From assembly GCA_030824515.1 (NCBI GenBank), contig JAVBXN010000009.1, positions 1 to 64,000 of the forward strand: a DNA stretch of 64,000 nt, given 5' to 3'. Shown here piece by piece: positions 56,235 through 64,000 of this stretch. Position 1 is the first letter of the stretch. Each line of letters opens with the position of its first letter. The notes under the pieces were generated by a model. It ran no database searches and was not told the DNA's origin. It saw only the letters and a list, made by a program, of their open reading frames with translations. The position numbers were made by a program, and so were the translations under genes. This DNA is from Pelobacter sp. (GTDB lineage: Bacteria > Desulfobacterota > Desulfuromonadia > Geobacterales > Pseudopelobacteraceae).

Positions 56235-56783
56235 ATGCAAACAACCATGACATTCAGGCACATGGAGCAAAGCGATGCCCTTAAGGCGTACGCGGAGGAA
56301 AAACTCGAAAGAGTGGTGAAGTATATCGATGGACCGATCAATGCGCAGGTTTATTTTTCTGTAGAAAAGAAGATCCGCCACATTGTTGAAATCGTTATAT
56401 CGGCAAAGGGTGTCAGCACCAAGGCTTCCGAAGCAACCAATGACATGTATGCGGCAATTGATGCGGTTATTGATAAAATTGAACGCCAGCTCAAACGCTA
56501 CAAGGAAAAGATCAAGGCTCACAAGCCTAACGGCGACGAGCACTCACGTCAGCTTTCCAAAAAAGTATTTGAAGCCGAGAGTATTGAAGCCAGTGCCGAA
56601 CCGGTTGTGATCAAGACCACCACTGAAACAGCCAAGCCGATGTCGGTTGATGAAGCTGTGATGCAGATGGATTTGCTGCACAAGGACTTTATCGTGTTCA
56701 TTGATGCCGACAGCGGAGAAATAAATGTTCTCTATCGTCGTAAAGATGGTAACTTTGGCCTGATTGAGCCGCATCGGGCTTGA
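56235..56783 (+). CDS. hpf: Ribosome hibernation promoting factor, long form
   Basis: 182 residues. N-terminal HPF/YfiA domain (FRHMEQSDALKAYAEEKLERV) and C-terminal dimerisation domain (KPMSVDEAVMQMDLL, FVFIDA-like IVFIDADSGEINVLYRRKDG). The long form joins 70S ribosomes into 100S dimers. AGGAGGA precedes the ATG. Confidence 0.96.
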   Translation: MQTTMTFRHMEQSDALKAYAEEKLERVVKYIDGPINAQVYFSVEKKIRHIVEIVISAKGVSTKASEATNDMYAAIDAVIDKIERQLKRYKEKIKAHKPNGDEHSRQLSKKVFEAESIEASAEPVVIKTTTETAKPMSVDEAVMQMDLLHKDFIVFIDADSGEINVLYRRKDGNFGLIEPHRA

Positions 56784-56799
56784 TTGACGGGAAATTGTC

Positions 56800-57759
56800 T
56801 TGGACGGAATTGCACTTTCAATACAGGAGCTGCTGAGCGAAACCAACTATGGTCTCGCACTGACGCTCCTGGCCGGTGAGCGCGGACTTGCCAACCGTGT
56901 TTCCAGTTCGCGAATTCAAAAGCCCGGTTTGGCTCTGGACGGTTATACCGAGCACCTGCATCCCGATCGGATACAGGTGCTCGGCAATACCGAGATTTCA
57001 TTTCTAAACGAGATTGATATTAATGTCGCTACCGAGAACCTGGGTAATCTTTGCAGTTTCCCCATAGCGTGCTTTATCGTCACCAAGGGCTTGCGGCCGC
57101 CGCAGCTGCTGCTCGACCTGGCTGAACAGAACGCCATTCCGGTGCTGGCCACCCCCCACCAGTCTTCAACCTTTATTTCGCTGATTACCAAATTCCTTGA
57201 GGAACGGCTACTGCCGACCACCTATATGCACGGTGTCCTGATGGATGTGCTTGGCGTTGGTGTGCTGCTGACCGGCAAGAGCGGAATCGGCAAGAGCGAG
57301 TGCGCTCTGGACCTGGTGATCAGGGGACATCGTCTGGTGGCCGACGACATGGTCTTCATCAAGAAGAAAATGCCGGCCGTGCTTGTCGGCCAGGCGGAAG
57401 AGTCGATCCAGTACCTGATGGAGATCAGGGGGTTGGGGATCATAAGTATCAAGGATCTGTACGGGGTTTCTTCGATTCGTGACAAGAAGATTATCGATAT
57501 CATGCTTGAGCTGGTTGAATGGGACGAGTCACACGAATATGACCGGCTTGGTATCGATGACCGCACCACTACCATTCTCGGAGTAGACATACCGCATATT
57601 TACATTCCTATCAGGCCGGGGCGCAACCTTGGCTCCATCATCGAAGTAGCCGCGCGCAACTATCTTCTTAAAGGCATGGGATACCATTCGGCACGGGATT
57701 TTCAGGAACTGCTGCTGGCGCGCATTGAGTCGCGCCCACTTGGTGACGAGGTCGAGTAG
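56800..57759 (+). CDS. hprK: HPr kinase/phosphorylase
   Basis: Phosphorylates Ser of HPr. P-loop GKSGIGKSE and signature EIRGLGII are present. 319 residues. TTG 56800 gives the start MDGIALSIQELL; no nearer ATG is in frame. It is followed by rapZ three bases later. Confidence 0.95.
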   Translation: MDGIALSIQELLSETNYGLALTLLAGERGLANRVSSSRIQKPGLALDGYTEHLHPDRIQVLGNTEISFLNEIDINVATENLGNLCSFPIACFIVTKGLRPPQLLLDLAEQNAIPVLATPHQSSTFISLITKFLEERLLPTTYMHGVLMDVLGVGVLLTGKSGIGKSECALDLVIRGHRLVADDMVFIKKKMPAVLVGQAEESIQYLMEIRGLGIISIKDLYGVSSIRDKKIIDIMLELVEWDESHEYDRLGIDDRTTTILGVDIPHIYIPIRPGRNLGSIIEVAARNYLLKGMGYHSARDFQELLLARIESRPLGDEVE

Positions 57760-57762
57760 TAA

Positions 57763-58623
57763 ATGCGCATCATAATCATCACAGGCATGTCCGGTTCCGG
57801 CAAATCCACGGCAGTACGGGCCCTCGAGGATGAAGGCTTCTACTGTATTGATAATTTGCCGGTGCGGTTGTTCAAGCGCTTTGTCGATCTGATCGATAAA
57901 TCAGGCGAACCCTTCAAGGGTATTGTTCTGGTGGCTGATATTCGCGGCAGGGAATTCTTTAAGGGGTACGAGAGTGCATTTTCCAAGGTTGCGGCCGCAG
58001 GCCACAGTCTGGAAATCCTCTTCTTTGACGCGCAGGACGACATACTTGTTAGACGCTACTCGGAGACCCGTCGCAGGCATCCGGCCGATGAACACTGTTC
58101 GGTGGGAGAGGCGATCAGAATAGAGCGCAAGCGGCTTTCCGGCCTGCGTAGCATGGCCACCAGGATCATAGATACATCGGAATTCAATGTTCACCAGCTT
58201 AAGGAGTTCATTCTCCGCATTATCCGGGGAGAAAACCAGGATAATACTCTGGTGGTGGAAGTACAGTCCTTTGGTTTTCGCTATGGCGTACCACTCGAAT
58301 CGAGTATCGTCATGGATGTGCGTTTCCTGCCGAATCCATTTTTCGTACCGGAGTTGAAAGCGCGCTCCGGGCTGGATGATTCTGTACGGGATTATGTGAT
58401 TGACAACACGGTCACTGCAGCTTTTCTCGACTACTTTTTTCCACTCCTGGACATGCTTTTGCCGGCTCACAGGCAGGAAGGCAAGGCATATTTGACTATT
58501 TCCATCGGATGTACCGGTGGCCGCCATCGCTCGGTGGCGATTGCTGAGGCCACCGGTATGCATTTGCAGGAACTTTGGCCCGTAGTAAGAATAACTCACA
58601 GGGATATTGAAAAGGGAAACTAA
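57763..58623 (+). CDS. rapZ: RNase adapter protein RapZ (nucleotide-binding)
   Basis: 286 residues. P-loop GMSGSGKST, a Walker B region, and the C-terminal IGCTGGRHRSV are typical. In E. coli it directs GlmZ RNA to RNase E and thereby controls glmS. Its GlmM partner pathway is also in this window (5622). It overlaps the EIIA gene by one base. Confidence 0.94.
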   Translation: MRIIIITGMSGSGKSTAVRALEDEGFYCIDNLPVRLFKRFVDLIDKSGEPFKGIVLVADIRGREFFKGYESAFSKVAAAGHSLEILFFDAQDDILVRRYSETRRRHPADEHCSVGEAIRIERKRLSGLRSMATRIIDTSEFNVHQLKEFILRIIRGENQDNTLVVEVQSFGFRYGVPLESSIVMDVRFLPNPFFVPELKARSGLDDSVRDYVIDNTVTAAFLDYFFPLLDMLLPAHRQEGKAYLTISIGCTGGRHRSVAIAEATGMHLQELWPVVRITHRDIEKGN

Positions 58624-59015
58624 TGACAGGATTAGTACTTGTTACTCATGCCGGTCTTGCAACGGCCCTCAAGGCGTCAGCGGAGATGATAGTCGGACCG
58701 ATAGAAAATTGTACAGCGGTGGAAGTTGCTCCCGGTGAATGCGCGGACGACATAATGGCAAGGGTTGTGGAAGCGGTTGCGAAAGTCCAGTCTGAAGGCG
58801 CCATCATAATGACCGATCTTTTTGGAGGCACTCCTTCCAATATGGCAATGTCCTTTCTGAAAGAAGGCAGTGTTGAAGTAGTCACCGGAGCCAATTTACC
58901 TATGTTGATGGAGTTCTGTTCCCGCCGCGATCGTATGGATGTGGCAAAACTGGCTTCCGAGATGCAAAGGTGCGGACGCGAGGGGATTATTGTCGCCGGA
59001 GAATTTTTAAAGTAG
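58623..59015 (+). CDS. PTS EIIA component, mannose family
   Basis: 130 residues. The phosphorylated His is in VLVTHAGLA; ATDLFGGTPSN-type TDLFGGTPSNMA is visible. No EIIB, EIIC or EIID gene accompanies it, so it is likely regulatory rather than transport-linked. Confidence 0.93.
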   Translation: MTGLVLVTHAGLATALKASAEMIVGPIENCTAVEVAPGECADDIMARVVEAVAKVQSEGAIIMTDLFGGTPSNMAMSFLKEGSVEVVTGANLPMLMEFCSRRDRMDVAKLASEMQRCGREGIIVAGEFLK

Positions 59016-59044
59016 ATACCGAGAAAACGAGGAAACAGGAAATC

Positions 59045-59311
59045 ATGCTTCAGAACGAATTTCTGATTGTAAATAAATTGGGCCTTCATGCCCGTGCCTC
59101 TGCCCTGTTTGTAAAAACCGCCAGCCGGTTCACGTCTGAAGTCAAGCTCGCCAGGGAAGGGGTTGAAGTAAATGGTAAGAGCATCATGGGAATCATGATG
59201 CTGGCCGCATCTAAAGGATCTACGGTCAGACTTACCGTTGACGGGATTGATGAGGCAGACGCCATGAATACGCTCAGTGAACTGATCACCAATGGATTTG
59301 GTGAGGAATGA
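59045..59311 (+). CDS. ptsH: Phosphocarrier protein HPr
   Basis: 88 residues. Active His in KLGLHARASALF and regulatory Ser in GKSIMGIMMLAAS are both present, fitting the HPr-kinase target. I choose ATG 59045. Two bases separate its stop from ptsI's start. Confidence 0.96.
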   Translation: MLQNEFLIVNKLGLHARASALFVKTASRFTSEVKLAREGVEVNGKSIMGIMMLAASKGSTVRLTVDGIDEADAMNTLSELITNGFGEE

Positions 59312-59312
59312 T

Positions 59313-61055
59313 ATGAGGTCTTTTACGGGAATTGCCGTTTCTCCAGGAATTTCCGTTGGAAGATTACGCGTTGTAGATCGCAGACGCATAAATATATCAG
59401 AATACCCGATACTTCCGGCAGAAGTTGCCCGCGAAATAGAGCGATTGACGGTCGCAATTTCTGATACGCGTGTAGAACTTGAACACCTGAAAACCCACCT
59501 GGCGGAAACCACCGGTGAAGATCACCTCTTCTTTATTGAAACTCATCTGATGATCCTGTCGGATGAACGGCTTTTCTCTGAAACTTCAGCAACAATAACA
59601 TCAGGACTTGTTAACGCCGAAGGTGCTTTGCAGAGAACGCTGCAACGCTACAGAGAAGCGTTTGCCAGTATCGAGGATGCCTATCTTCGAGAACGGATAA
59701 ATGATGTTGAAACTGTCATTGAGCGAGTGCTTAAAAGCATGAGCGGAGAAAAGACCGAACAGTTTCCAATACATGAAAGCCGTTCCATTGTTGCTGCACA
59801 TGACATTACTCCCGCTGATATGCTGCAGATTGATCGTAATAACGTTCTGGCGGTGATTACGGAAATCGGAGGCCGTACGTCGCATACTGCCATTCTTGCA
59901 AGAGCCCTGGAAATTCCAGCTGTTGCCGGGGTTGAAGGGGTCTGTGACGTTTTGCTGGATGGCGCTCCGGTTATTGTTGATGGAACTGCTGGTACTGTCA
60001 TCGTTAACCCCGACCCGGAAACGTTTCAGACTTTTCTGAGCCGCAAACAGCATTACGAATATGTTGAAAGCGAGCTTCTCAAGACCGCCCATCTGCCGGC
60101 TGTCACTCTTGACGGCCATGCCATAAGTCTAAGGGGAAATGTGGAAATCCCCGAGGAGGGGGCTTCGGTTCTTAAACATGGTGGTATTGGAGTAGGTCTG
60201 TACAGGACTGAAATCCTCTTTATGAATCGATCCGAAATGCCGGATGAGGACGAACAGTATCTGGTGTATCACTCCATGCAGCAGGCGATCAAGCCGCATC
60301 CGCTGACGGTCAGGACTCTGGATGCCGGCGGAGACAAGCTGCTTGAAGGGTTGGATCATGCTGCTGAACAGAATCCGGCGCTGGGTGTGAGAGCGATCAG
60401 GCTGTCGCTCGGCATGCCGGACGAGTTCAAAAAGCAGCTGCGAGCAATTCTTCGTATCAGCGCTGAAGGACCGGTCCGGATAATGTTTCCGATGATATCC
60501 GGAATAGATGAGGTCCGTGCCGCAACCGCTCTGCTTGAGGAAGCAAAGCTAGAGTTGGCAGATGCGGGTATTCCGTTTGACAGCGGAATAAAGGTCGGGA
60601 TTATGATTGAAATTCCGGCGGCAGTAACAATGGCGGATCTATTGGCTAAAGAAGTGGATTTCTTCAGTGTCGGTACCAATGATCTGATCCAGTACACGCT
60701 GGCCATTGACCGCACAAACGAGCAGCTGTCTCAGCTGTATCAACCTCTGCATCCGGCTGTTTTACGTTCTTTGCGGCATATCGTAGATACGGCCCACAAT
60801 GCCGGTATTGAAGCCTGCCTGTGCGGTGAGATGGCGGGGGATTCACTGTATCTTCCGGTTCTGCTCGGTCTCGGCTTTGATGAATTGTCCATGGGGGCCG
60901 GATCCCTATTACGCGTCAAGCAGATTCTGCGGCGCTGCACGCGCAAGCGCGCCCTTCAAATCGCTGCCGGTTGTTTCGATTATTCCACCGCTGCCGAGGT
61001 CGAAATGTACCTGAAACGTCAAATAACCATGGATGTAGCCGAAAGTTTCGACTGA
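59313..61055 (+). CDS. ptsI: Phosphoenolpyruvate-protein phosphotransferase (Enzyme I)
   Basis: 580 residues. The active His is in GGRTSHTAILARAL; the PEP-binding C-terminal region shows GVGLYRTEILFM, IGTNDL-type VGTNDLIQYTLAIDR and CLCGEMAG. Passes phosphate from PEP to HPr. I choose ATG 59313 (MRSFTGIAVSPG). Confidence 0.96.
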   Translation: MRSFTGIAVSPGISVGRLRVVDRRRINISEYPILPAEVAREIERLTVAISDTRVELEHLKTHLAETTGEDHLFFIETHLMILSDERLFSETSATITSGLVNAEGALQRTLQRYREAFASIEDAYLRERINDVETVIERVLKSMSGEKTEQFPIHESRSIVAAHDITPADMLQIDRNNVLAVITEIGGRTSHTAILARALEIPAVAGVEGVCDVLLDGAPVIVDGTAGTVIVNPDPETFQTFLSRKQHYEYVESELLKTAHLPAVTLDGHAISLRGNVEIPEEGASVLKHGGIGVGLYRTEILFMNRSEMPDEDEQYLVYHSMQQAIKPHPLTVRTLDAGGDKLLEGLDHAAEQNPALGVRAIRLSLGMPDEFKKQLRAILRISAEGPVRIMFPMISGIDEVRAATALLEEAKLELADAGIPFDSGIKVGIMIEIPAAVTMADLLAKEVDFFSVGTNDLIQYTLAIDRTNEQLSQLYQPLHPAVLRSLRHIVDTAHNAGIEACLCGEMAGDSLYLPVLLGLGFDELSMGAGSLLRVKQILRRCTRKRALQIAAGCFDYSTAAEVEMYLKRQITMDVAESFD

Positions 61056-61843
61056 TGTCTCCTTACACAATTTATGCCCTGTTTTCATTTGTTTTCGGCA
61101 TGGTGGTCGGATCATTTCTGAATGTCTGCATCTGTCGCATGCCGAAGGAAGAATCGATCGTCTCGCCCCCATCGCATTGTCCGCACTGTAACTATCAGAT
61201 CCGGTGGTACGACAATATCCCAGTAATCAGCTATCTGTTGCTGCGTGGGAGATGTCGTGGCTGTGGCGCCCGAATTTCACCGCAATACCCGTTGGTGGAA
61301 CTGCTAAACGGGATCATCGCGTTGCTGCTGTTTCTGCGTTTCGGCCCGACACTTGCTTTTGCGGTGTTGTTTGTGTTCTGCTCCGCATTGGTGGTAATCA
61401 CGTTCATCGATATCGAACACCAGATTATTCCGGACGAAATATCTCTTTCAGGAATAGTAATCGGATTTGTGATGTCATTTTTCCTGCAGGGGCATAACTG
61501 GCTGAATTCCCTGCTGGGTATCCTGCTGGGTGGCGGCAGCCTTCTGCTGGTTGCCTACGGCTATCAGTGGCTGACCGGCAAAGAGGGGATGGGGGGCGGA
61601 GATATCAAGCTTCTGGCCATGATGGGCGCCTTTCTGGGGTGGAAGTCAATTCCGTTCATTATCCTGGCCAGTTCACTGGTCGGATCGGTTGTCGGCGTAT
61701 CGATAATGCTGCTGCAGAAAAAGGATTCCAAACTGGCGATTCCATTTGGTCCGTATCTGGCTTTCGGTGCGGTGCTCTACATCTTCTATGGACGACCGCT
61801 TATCGAGTGGTATCTCAATCTTGGCGGATTCAATAAAGGCTAA
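61055..61843 (+). CDS. pilD: Prepilin leader peptidase/N-methyltransferase
   Basis: 262 residues with about eight membrane helices. The cytoplasmic zinc site has two CxxC pairs (CPHCNYQIRW and GRCRGCGARI). Catalytic Asp residues are in DIEHQIIPD and MGGGDIKLLAMMGAFLGW. Processes type IV pilins and pseudopilins. Start overlaps the ptsI stop by one base. Confidence 0.94.
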   Translation: MSPYTIYALFSFVFGMVVGSFLNVCICRMPKEESIVSPPSHCPHCNYQIRWYDNIPVISYLLLRGRCRGCGARISPQYPLVELLNGIIALLLFLRFGPTLAFAVLFVFCSALVVITFIDIEHQIIPDEISLSGIVIGFVMSFFLQGHNWLNSLLGILLGGGSLLLVAYGYQWLTGKEGMGGGDIKLLAMMGAFLGWKSIPFIILASSLVGSVVGVSIMLLQKKDSKLAIPFGPYLAFGAVLYIFYGRPLIEWYLNLGGFNKG

Positions 61844-61847
61844 CGAT

Positions 61848-63326
61848 ATGGCCCGCTACCGCCCCAGTCTGACTGTCTCGATCATGGCCTTTCTGGGCTT
61901 TCTGCTGGTAATGACATGGCTGTTGTTCAGCTTTCTGGCCTTTAAAACCGCGGCAAACGACCTGTATGCCCAAAAGGGCGAACATGCCCGTACTCTCCTG
62001 GCGACTTTTGTCAGTCAGCTACCCGATAACCTGCCGGTCTTCCCCGAGGGAATAATCTCACCCGATTCTTCCGCATCGATATACGTTCAGAAACTCTCTG
62101 ATGACGCTGCCTTTACACGTCTGACACTGTTGGACAGAAACGGCAAGGCGATCTTTACCGCCGGCCGCGACGGCAGTGATGTGTATTTGCCGTTTAACGG
62201 CATTCACGTGTCATCGGATGGTAGCGGCATTCTTGCTGATGGCAGCGGCATTGCAAATGTCATTAACGTGACGCGAAACGGCGTTCCGGTCGGCAGGGCC
62301 GGCCTGCTGCTGTCACTGACAGCTGAAAACGCCCGTCTGGACAGGACCAGGCAGCTTTTTGCTGCGTATTTCGTGCTTGATTTTATCATGTTGATGGGGC
62401 TTGGTTCTTTTATACTGTCCCGGATAGTTGTTAATCCGATAAACAGATTGCTGTCTGCCACCGGAAAGATCACCGGGGGGCAATATGGACAGAGCTTGCG
62501 AGTATCGGGCAGTTCCGAACTTGCCCGTCTTGCCGAATCATTCAACGAGATGTCAATGGCATTGCAAAACAAAGATCAGCAGGTTTCAGAACATATGGCC
62601 GCCCTGGAGCGTGTCAACAATGATCTTCACCAGGCCCGTGAAGAGGCCATTCGCACTGAGAAGATGGCGTCGATCGGACTTCTGGCAGCGGGAATGGCCC
62701 ATGAAATCGGAACTCCCTTGGCATCGATAATGGGATATGCCGACCTGGCTGCGGTTGAACAACCGGACAATCCGGCCATCCAGGACTACGCCCGGCGGAT
62801 TTCGACCGACTGTGCCAGAATCGACCGGATCGTACGCGGTTTGCTCGACTATTCCCGCCCGCGTGTTTCATGCCGGGAAACAGCCGATGTCAGGCAGGTT
62901 GCCAATGCGACGCTGGAGTTGCTGTCACAGCAGGGGGTTTTCAAGCATTTTAAGGTCTCTGTTGCAATTGATGAACGTCTGCCACAGGTGAAAGCGGATC
63001 CGCACCAACTGCAGCAGGTACTGATCAATCTTTTGATAAACAGTCGCGATGCGCTGGCGGAAAATGGTGCCATTGTTCTCAAGTCACGGGTCGAGAACGG
63101 TTTCATGCGTATTGATGTTATTGATAATGGGACAGGGATTGAGGATGACGATCTGAAATATATTTTTGATCCGTTCTTTACGACCAAGCCGCCTGGCAAG
63201 GGAACCGGTCTTGGGCTGGCCATAGCAGCACGAATTGTTGAAGGTTTTGACGGTCGCATCACAGTTAAAAGCAAGTTGGGTGCAGGAACCTGCTTTACGG
63301 TATGGTTGCCGACGGTGTCCGGTTAG
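61848..63326 (+). CDS. Membrane sensor histidine kinase
   Basis: 492 residues. Two membrane helices (about 10-30 and 170-195) enclose a periplasmic sensor domain. A HAMP-like region, then HisKA with the phosphorylated His in [13 protein letters not shown], and HATPase_c (N box [11 protein letters not shown], then [28 protein letters not shown]) follow. The next gene encodes its likely NtrC-type regulator. The partner stimulus is unknown. I choose ATG 61848. Confidence 0.92.
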   Translation: MARYRPSLTVSIMAFLGFLLVMTWLLFSFLAFKTAANDLYAQKGEHARTLLATFVSQLPDNLPVFPEGIISPDSSASIYVQKLSDDAAFTRLTLLDRNGKAIFTAGRDGSDVYLPFNGIHVSSDGSGILADGSGIANVINVTRNGVPVGRAGLLLSLTAENARLDRTRQLFAAYFVLDFIMLMGLGSFILSRIVVNPINRLLSATGKITGGQYGQSLRVSGSSELARLAESFNEMSMALQNKDQQVSEHMAALERVNNDLHQAREEAIRTEKMASIGLLAAGMAHEIGTPLASIMGYADLAAVEQPDNPAIQDYARRISTDCARIDRIVRGLLDYSRPRVSCRETADVRQVANATLELLSQQGVFKHFKVSVAIDERLPQVKADPHQLQQVLINLLINSRDALAENGAIVLKSRVENGFMRIDVIDNGTGIEDDDLKYIFDPFFTTKPPGKGTGLGLAIAARIVEGFDGRITVKSKLGAGTCFTVWLPTVSG

Positions 63327-63352
63327 CGGCATGTCTGATAAAAGGAGTGCCT

Positions 63353-64000
63353 GTGGGCAAAAAACACATTCTCGTAATTGATGATGAAGAAAATCTGCGG
63401 CACATGTTGTCACTGATGCTGACCCGCCAAGGGTACGTTGCGGATTGTGCCGCCAATGGTGAAAAAGGGCTGGCATGCATAAAGGACAAGGCCTACGATT
63501 TCATACTCTGCGATATCCGTATGCCCGAAATGGACGGGAAAACTTTTCTCGCCAGGGCAATGGAAGAACGCGTCACTGTTCCGGTCATCATGATGTCGGC
63601 TTACGGCACAGTCGAAACGGCCGTGGATTGCATGAAGATGGGGGCATACGACTTCATCTCCAAACCCTTCAAAAAAGATGAAATCGTGATGGTTCTTAAG
63701 AAAGCCGAAGAACGGGAACGGCTGAAACAGGAAAACAGTCAACTGAGAGCTGCTGTAGCAGGTCGTTTTGCCTATAGCGGGATCATCAGCCGCAATGTTG
63801 TTATGGAAGAAATCTTCAGCCAGATCGGGAAAGTTGCCAATCTTAAAACTACTGTAATGATACTCGGAGAATCTGGCACCGGCAAGGAGTTGGTTGCGCG
63901 CGCTATTCATCAGAACGGCCGCCGGATAAATAAATCCTTTGTGGCGGTAAACTGCGGCGCCATACCAGAAAACCTTTTGGAAAGCGAATTATTCGGGCAT
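63353..64000 (+). CDS. Sigma-54-dependent response regulator, NtrC class (3' end missing)
   Basis: 216 codons are visible and the frame continues past the end. The receiver domain has DDEEN, the phosphorylated Asp in [11 protein letters not shown] and the lysine in [10 protein letters not shown] linker helix follows, then the sigma-54 activator domain with Walker A GESGTGKE. The start is GTG 63353 with AAAGGAG upstream. It pairs with the histidine kinase and would act with rpoN-encoded sigma-54. Confidence 0.93.
   Translation, partial: MGKKHILVIDDEENLRHMLSLMLTRQGYVADCAANGEKGLACIKDKAYDFILCDIRMPEMDGKTFLARAMEERVTVPVIMMSAYGTVETAVDCMKMGAYDFISKPFKKDEIVMVLKKAEERERLKQENSQLRAAVAGRFAYSGIISRNVVMEEIFSQIGKVANLKTTVMILGESGTGKELVARAIHQNGRRINKSFVAVNCGAIPENLLESELFGH

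Overview
The window looks like a chromosomal segment of a Geobacter-type bacterium (Desulfuromonadia/Geobacterales). I base this on gene content and order: ftsH-folP-cdaA-glmM-pdxJ-acpS, an FdhD-MobA fusion, kdsA-kdsD-kdsC-lptCAB-rpoN-hpf-hprK-rapZ followed by a regulatory PTS, a FeoB/DtxR iron block, and a PEP-CTERM protein. This is inferred from the sequence alone. Most of the window is dense housekeeping DNA with many 1-4 bp overlaps. I saw no tRNA, rRNA, CRISPR array, complete insertion sequence or prophage.

Layout. 1-1406: 3' end of a large secreted repeat protein. 1718-10613: a long + strand run for membrane proteolysis (ftsH), folate (folP), c-di-AMP (cdaA), cell-wall precursor (glmM), vitamin B6 (pdxJ), ACP activation (acpS), NAD(P)HX repair (nnr), a CBS protein and tsaE. 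10690-13848: lysC, an fdhD-mobA fusion and convergent tadA. 14098-20146: accessory genes, including a PEP-CTERM protein, a zinc alcohol dehydrogenase, an unclassified structured RNA, lipid A acyltransferase, an alpha-amylase, an SCP2 protein and three small proteins. 20485-24758: a cassette of zinc-ribbon protein, MoxR-like AAA ATPase, a 653-aa TraB/ChaN-like protein and a zinc-ribbon rhomboid protease. 25761-30152: a short type IA topoisomerase, the second copy of the structured RNA, DUF1456, an SRAP protein and methylmalonyl-CoA decarboxylase.

30274-37087: branched-chain amino acid genes (ilvD, ilvB, ilvN, ilvC) and phosphatidylethanolamine synthesis (psd, pssA). An operator-like palindrome sits just downstream of the predicted ilvC promoter. 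37084-40002: yfcE, sppA, then a scar region with a truncated restriction-modification methylase start, a DUF4160/DUF2442 toxin-antitoxin-like pair and gene fragments. 40198-43527: fur, feoB, a zinc-ribbon gene and a DtxR-FeoA fusion. 43832-50079: a 1501-aa RHS/YD-repeat protein with an N-terminal C39-type cysteine peptidase domain, and a secreted Ig-like protein whose C-terminal module matches that of the first gene in the window. 50337-61055: KDO synthesis, LPS export, sigma-54, ribosome hibernation, HprK, RapZ and a PTS lacking a permease. 61055-64000: prepilin peptidase and a two-component pair; the sigma-54-type regulator runs off the end.

The least explained items are: (1) a roughly 190-nt RNA element present twice, with paired compensatory changes in two helices and its own promoter-like box and terminator; (2) the AAA/TraB-like/rhomboid cassette at 20.5-24.8 kb; (3) the C39-RHS protein and its partner; (4) the ilvC leader palindrome.
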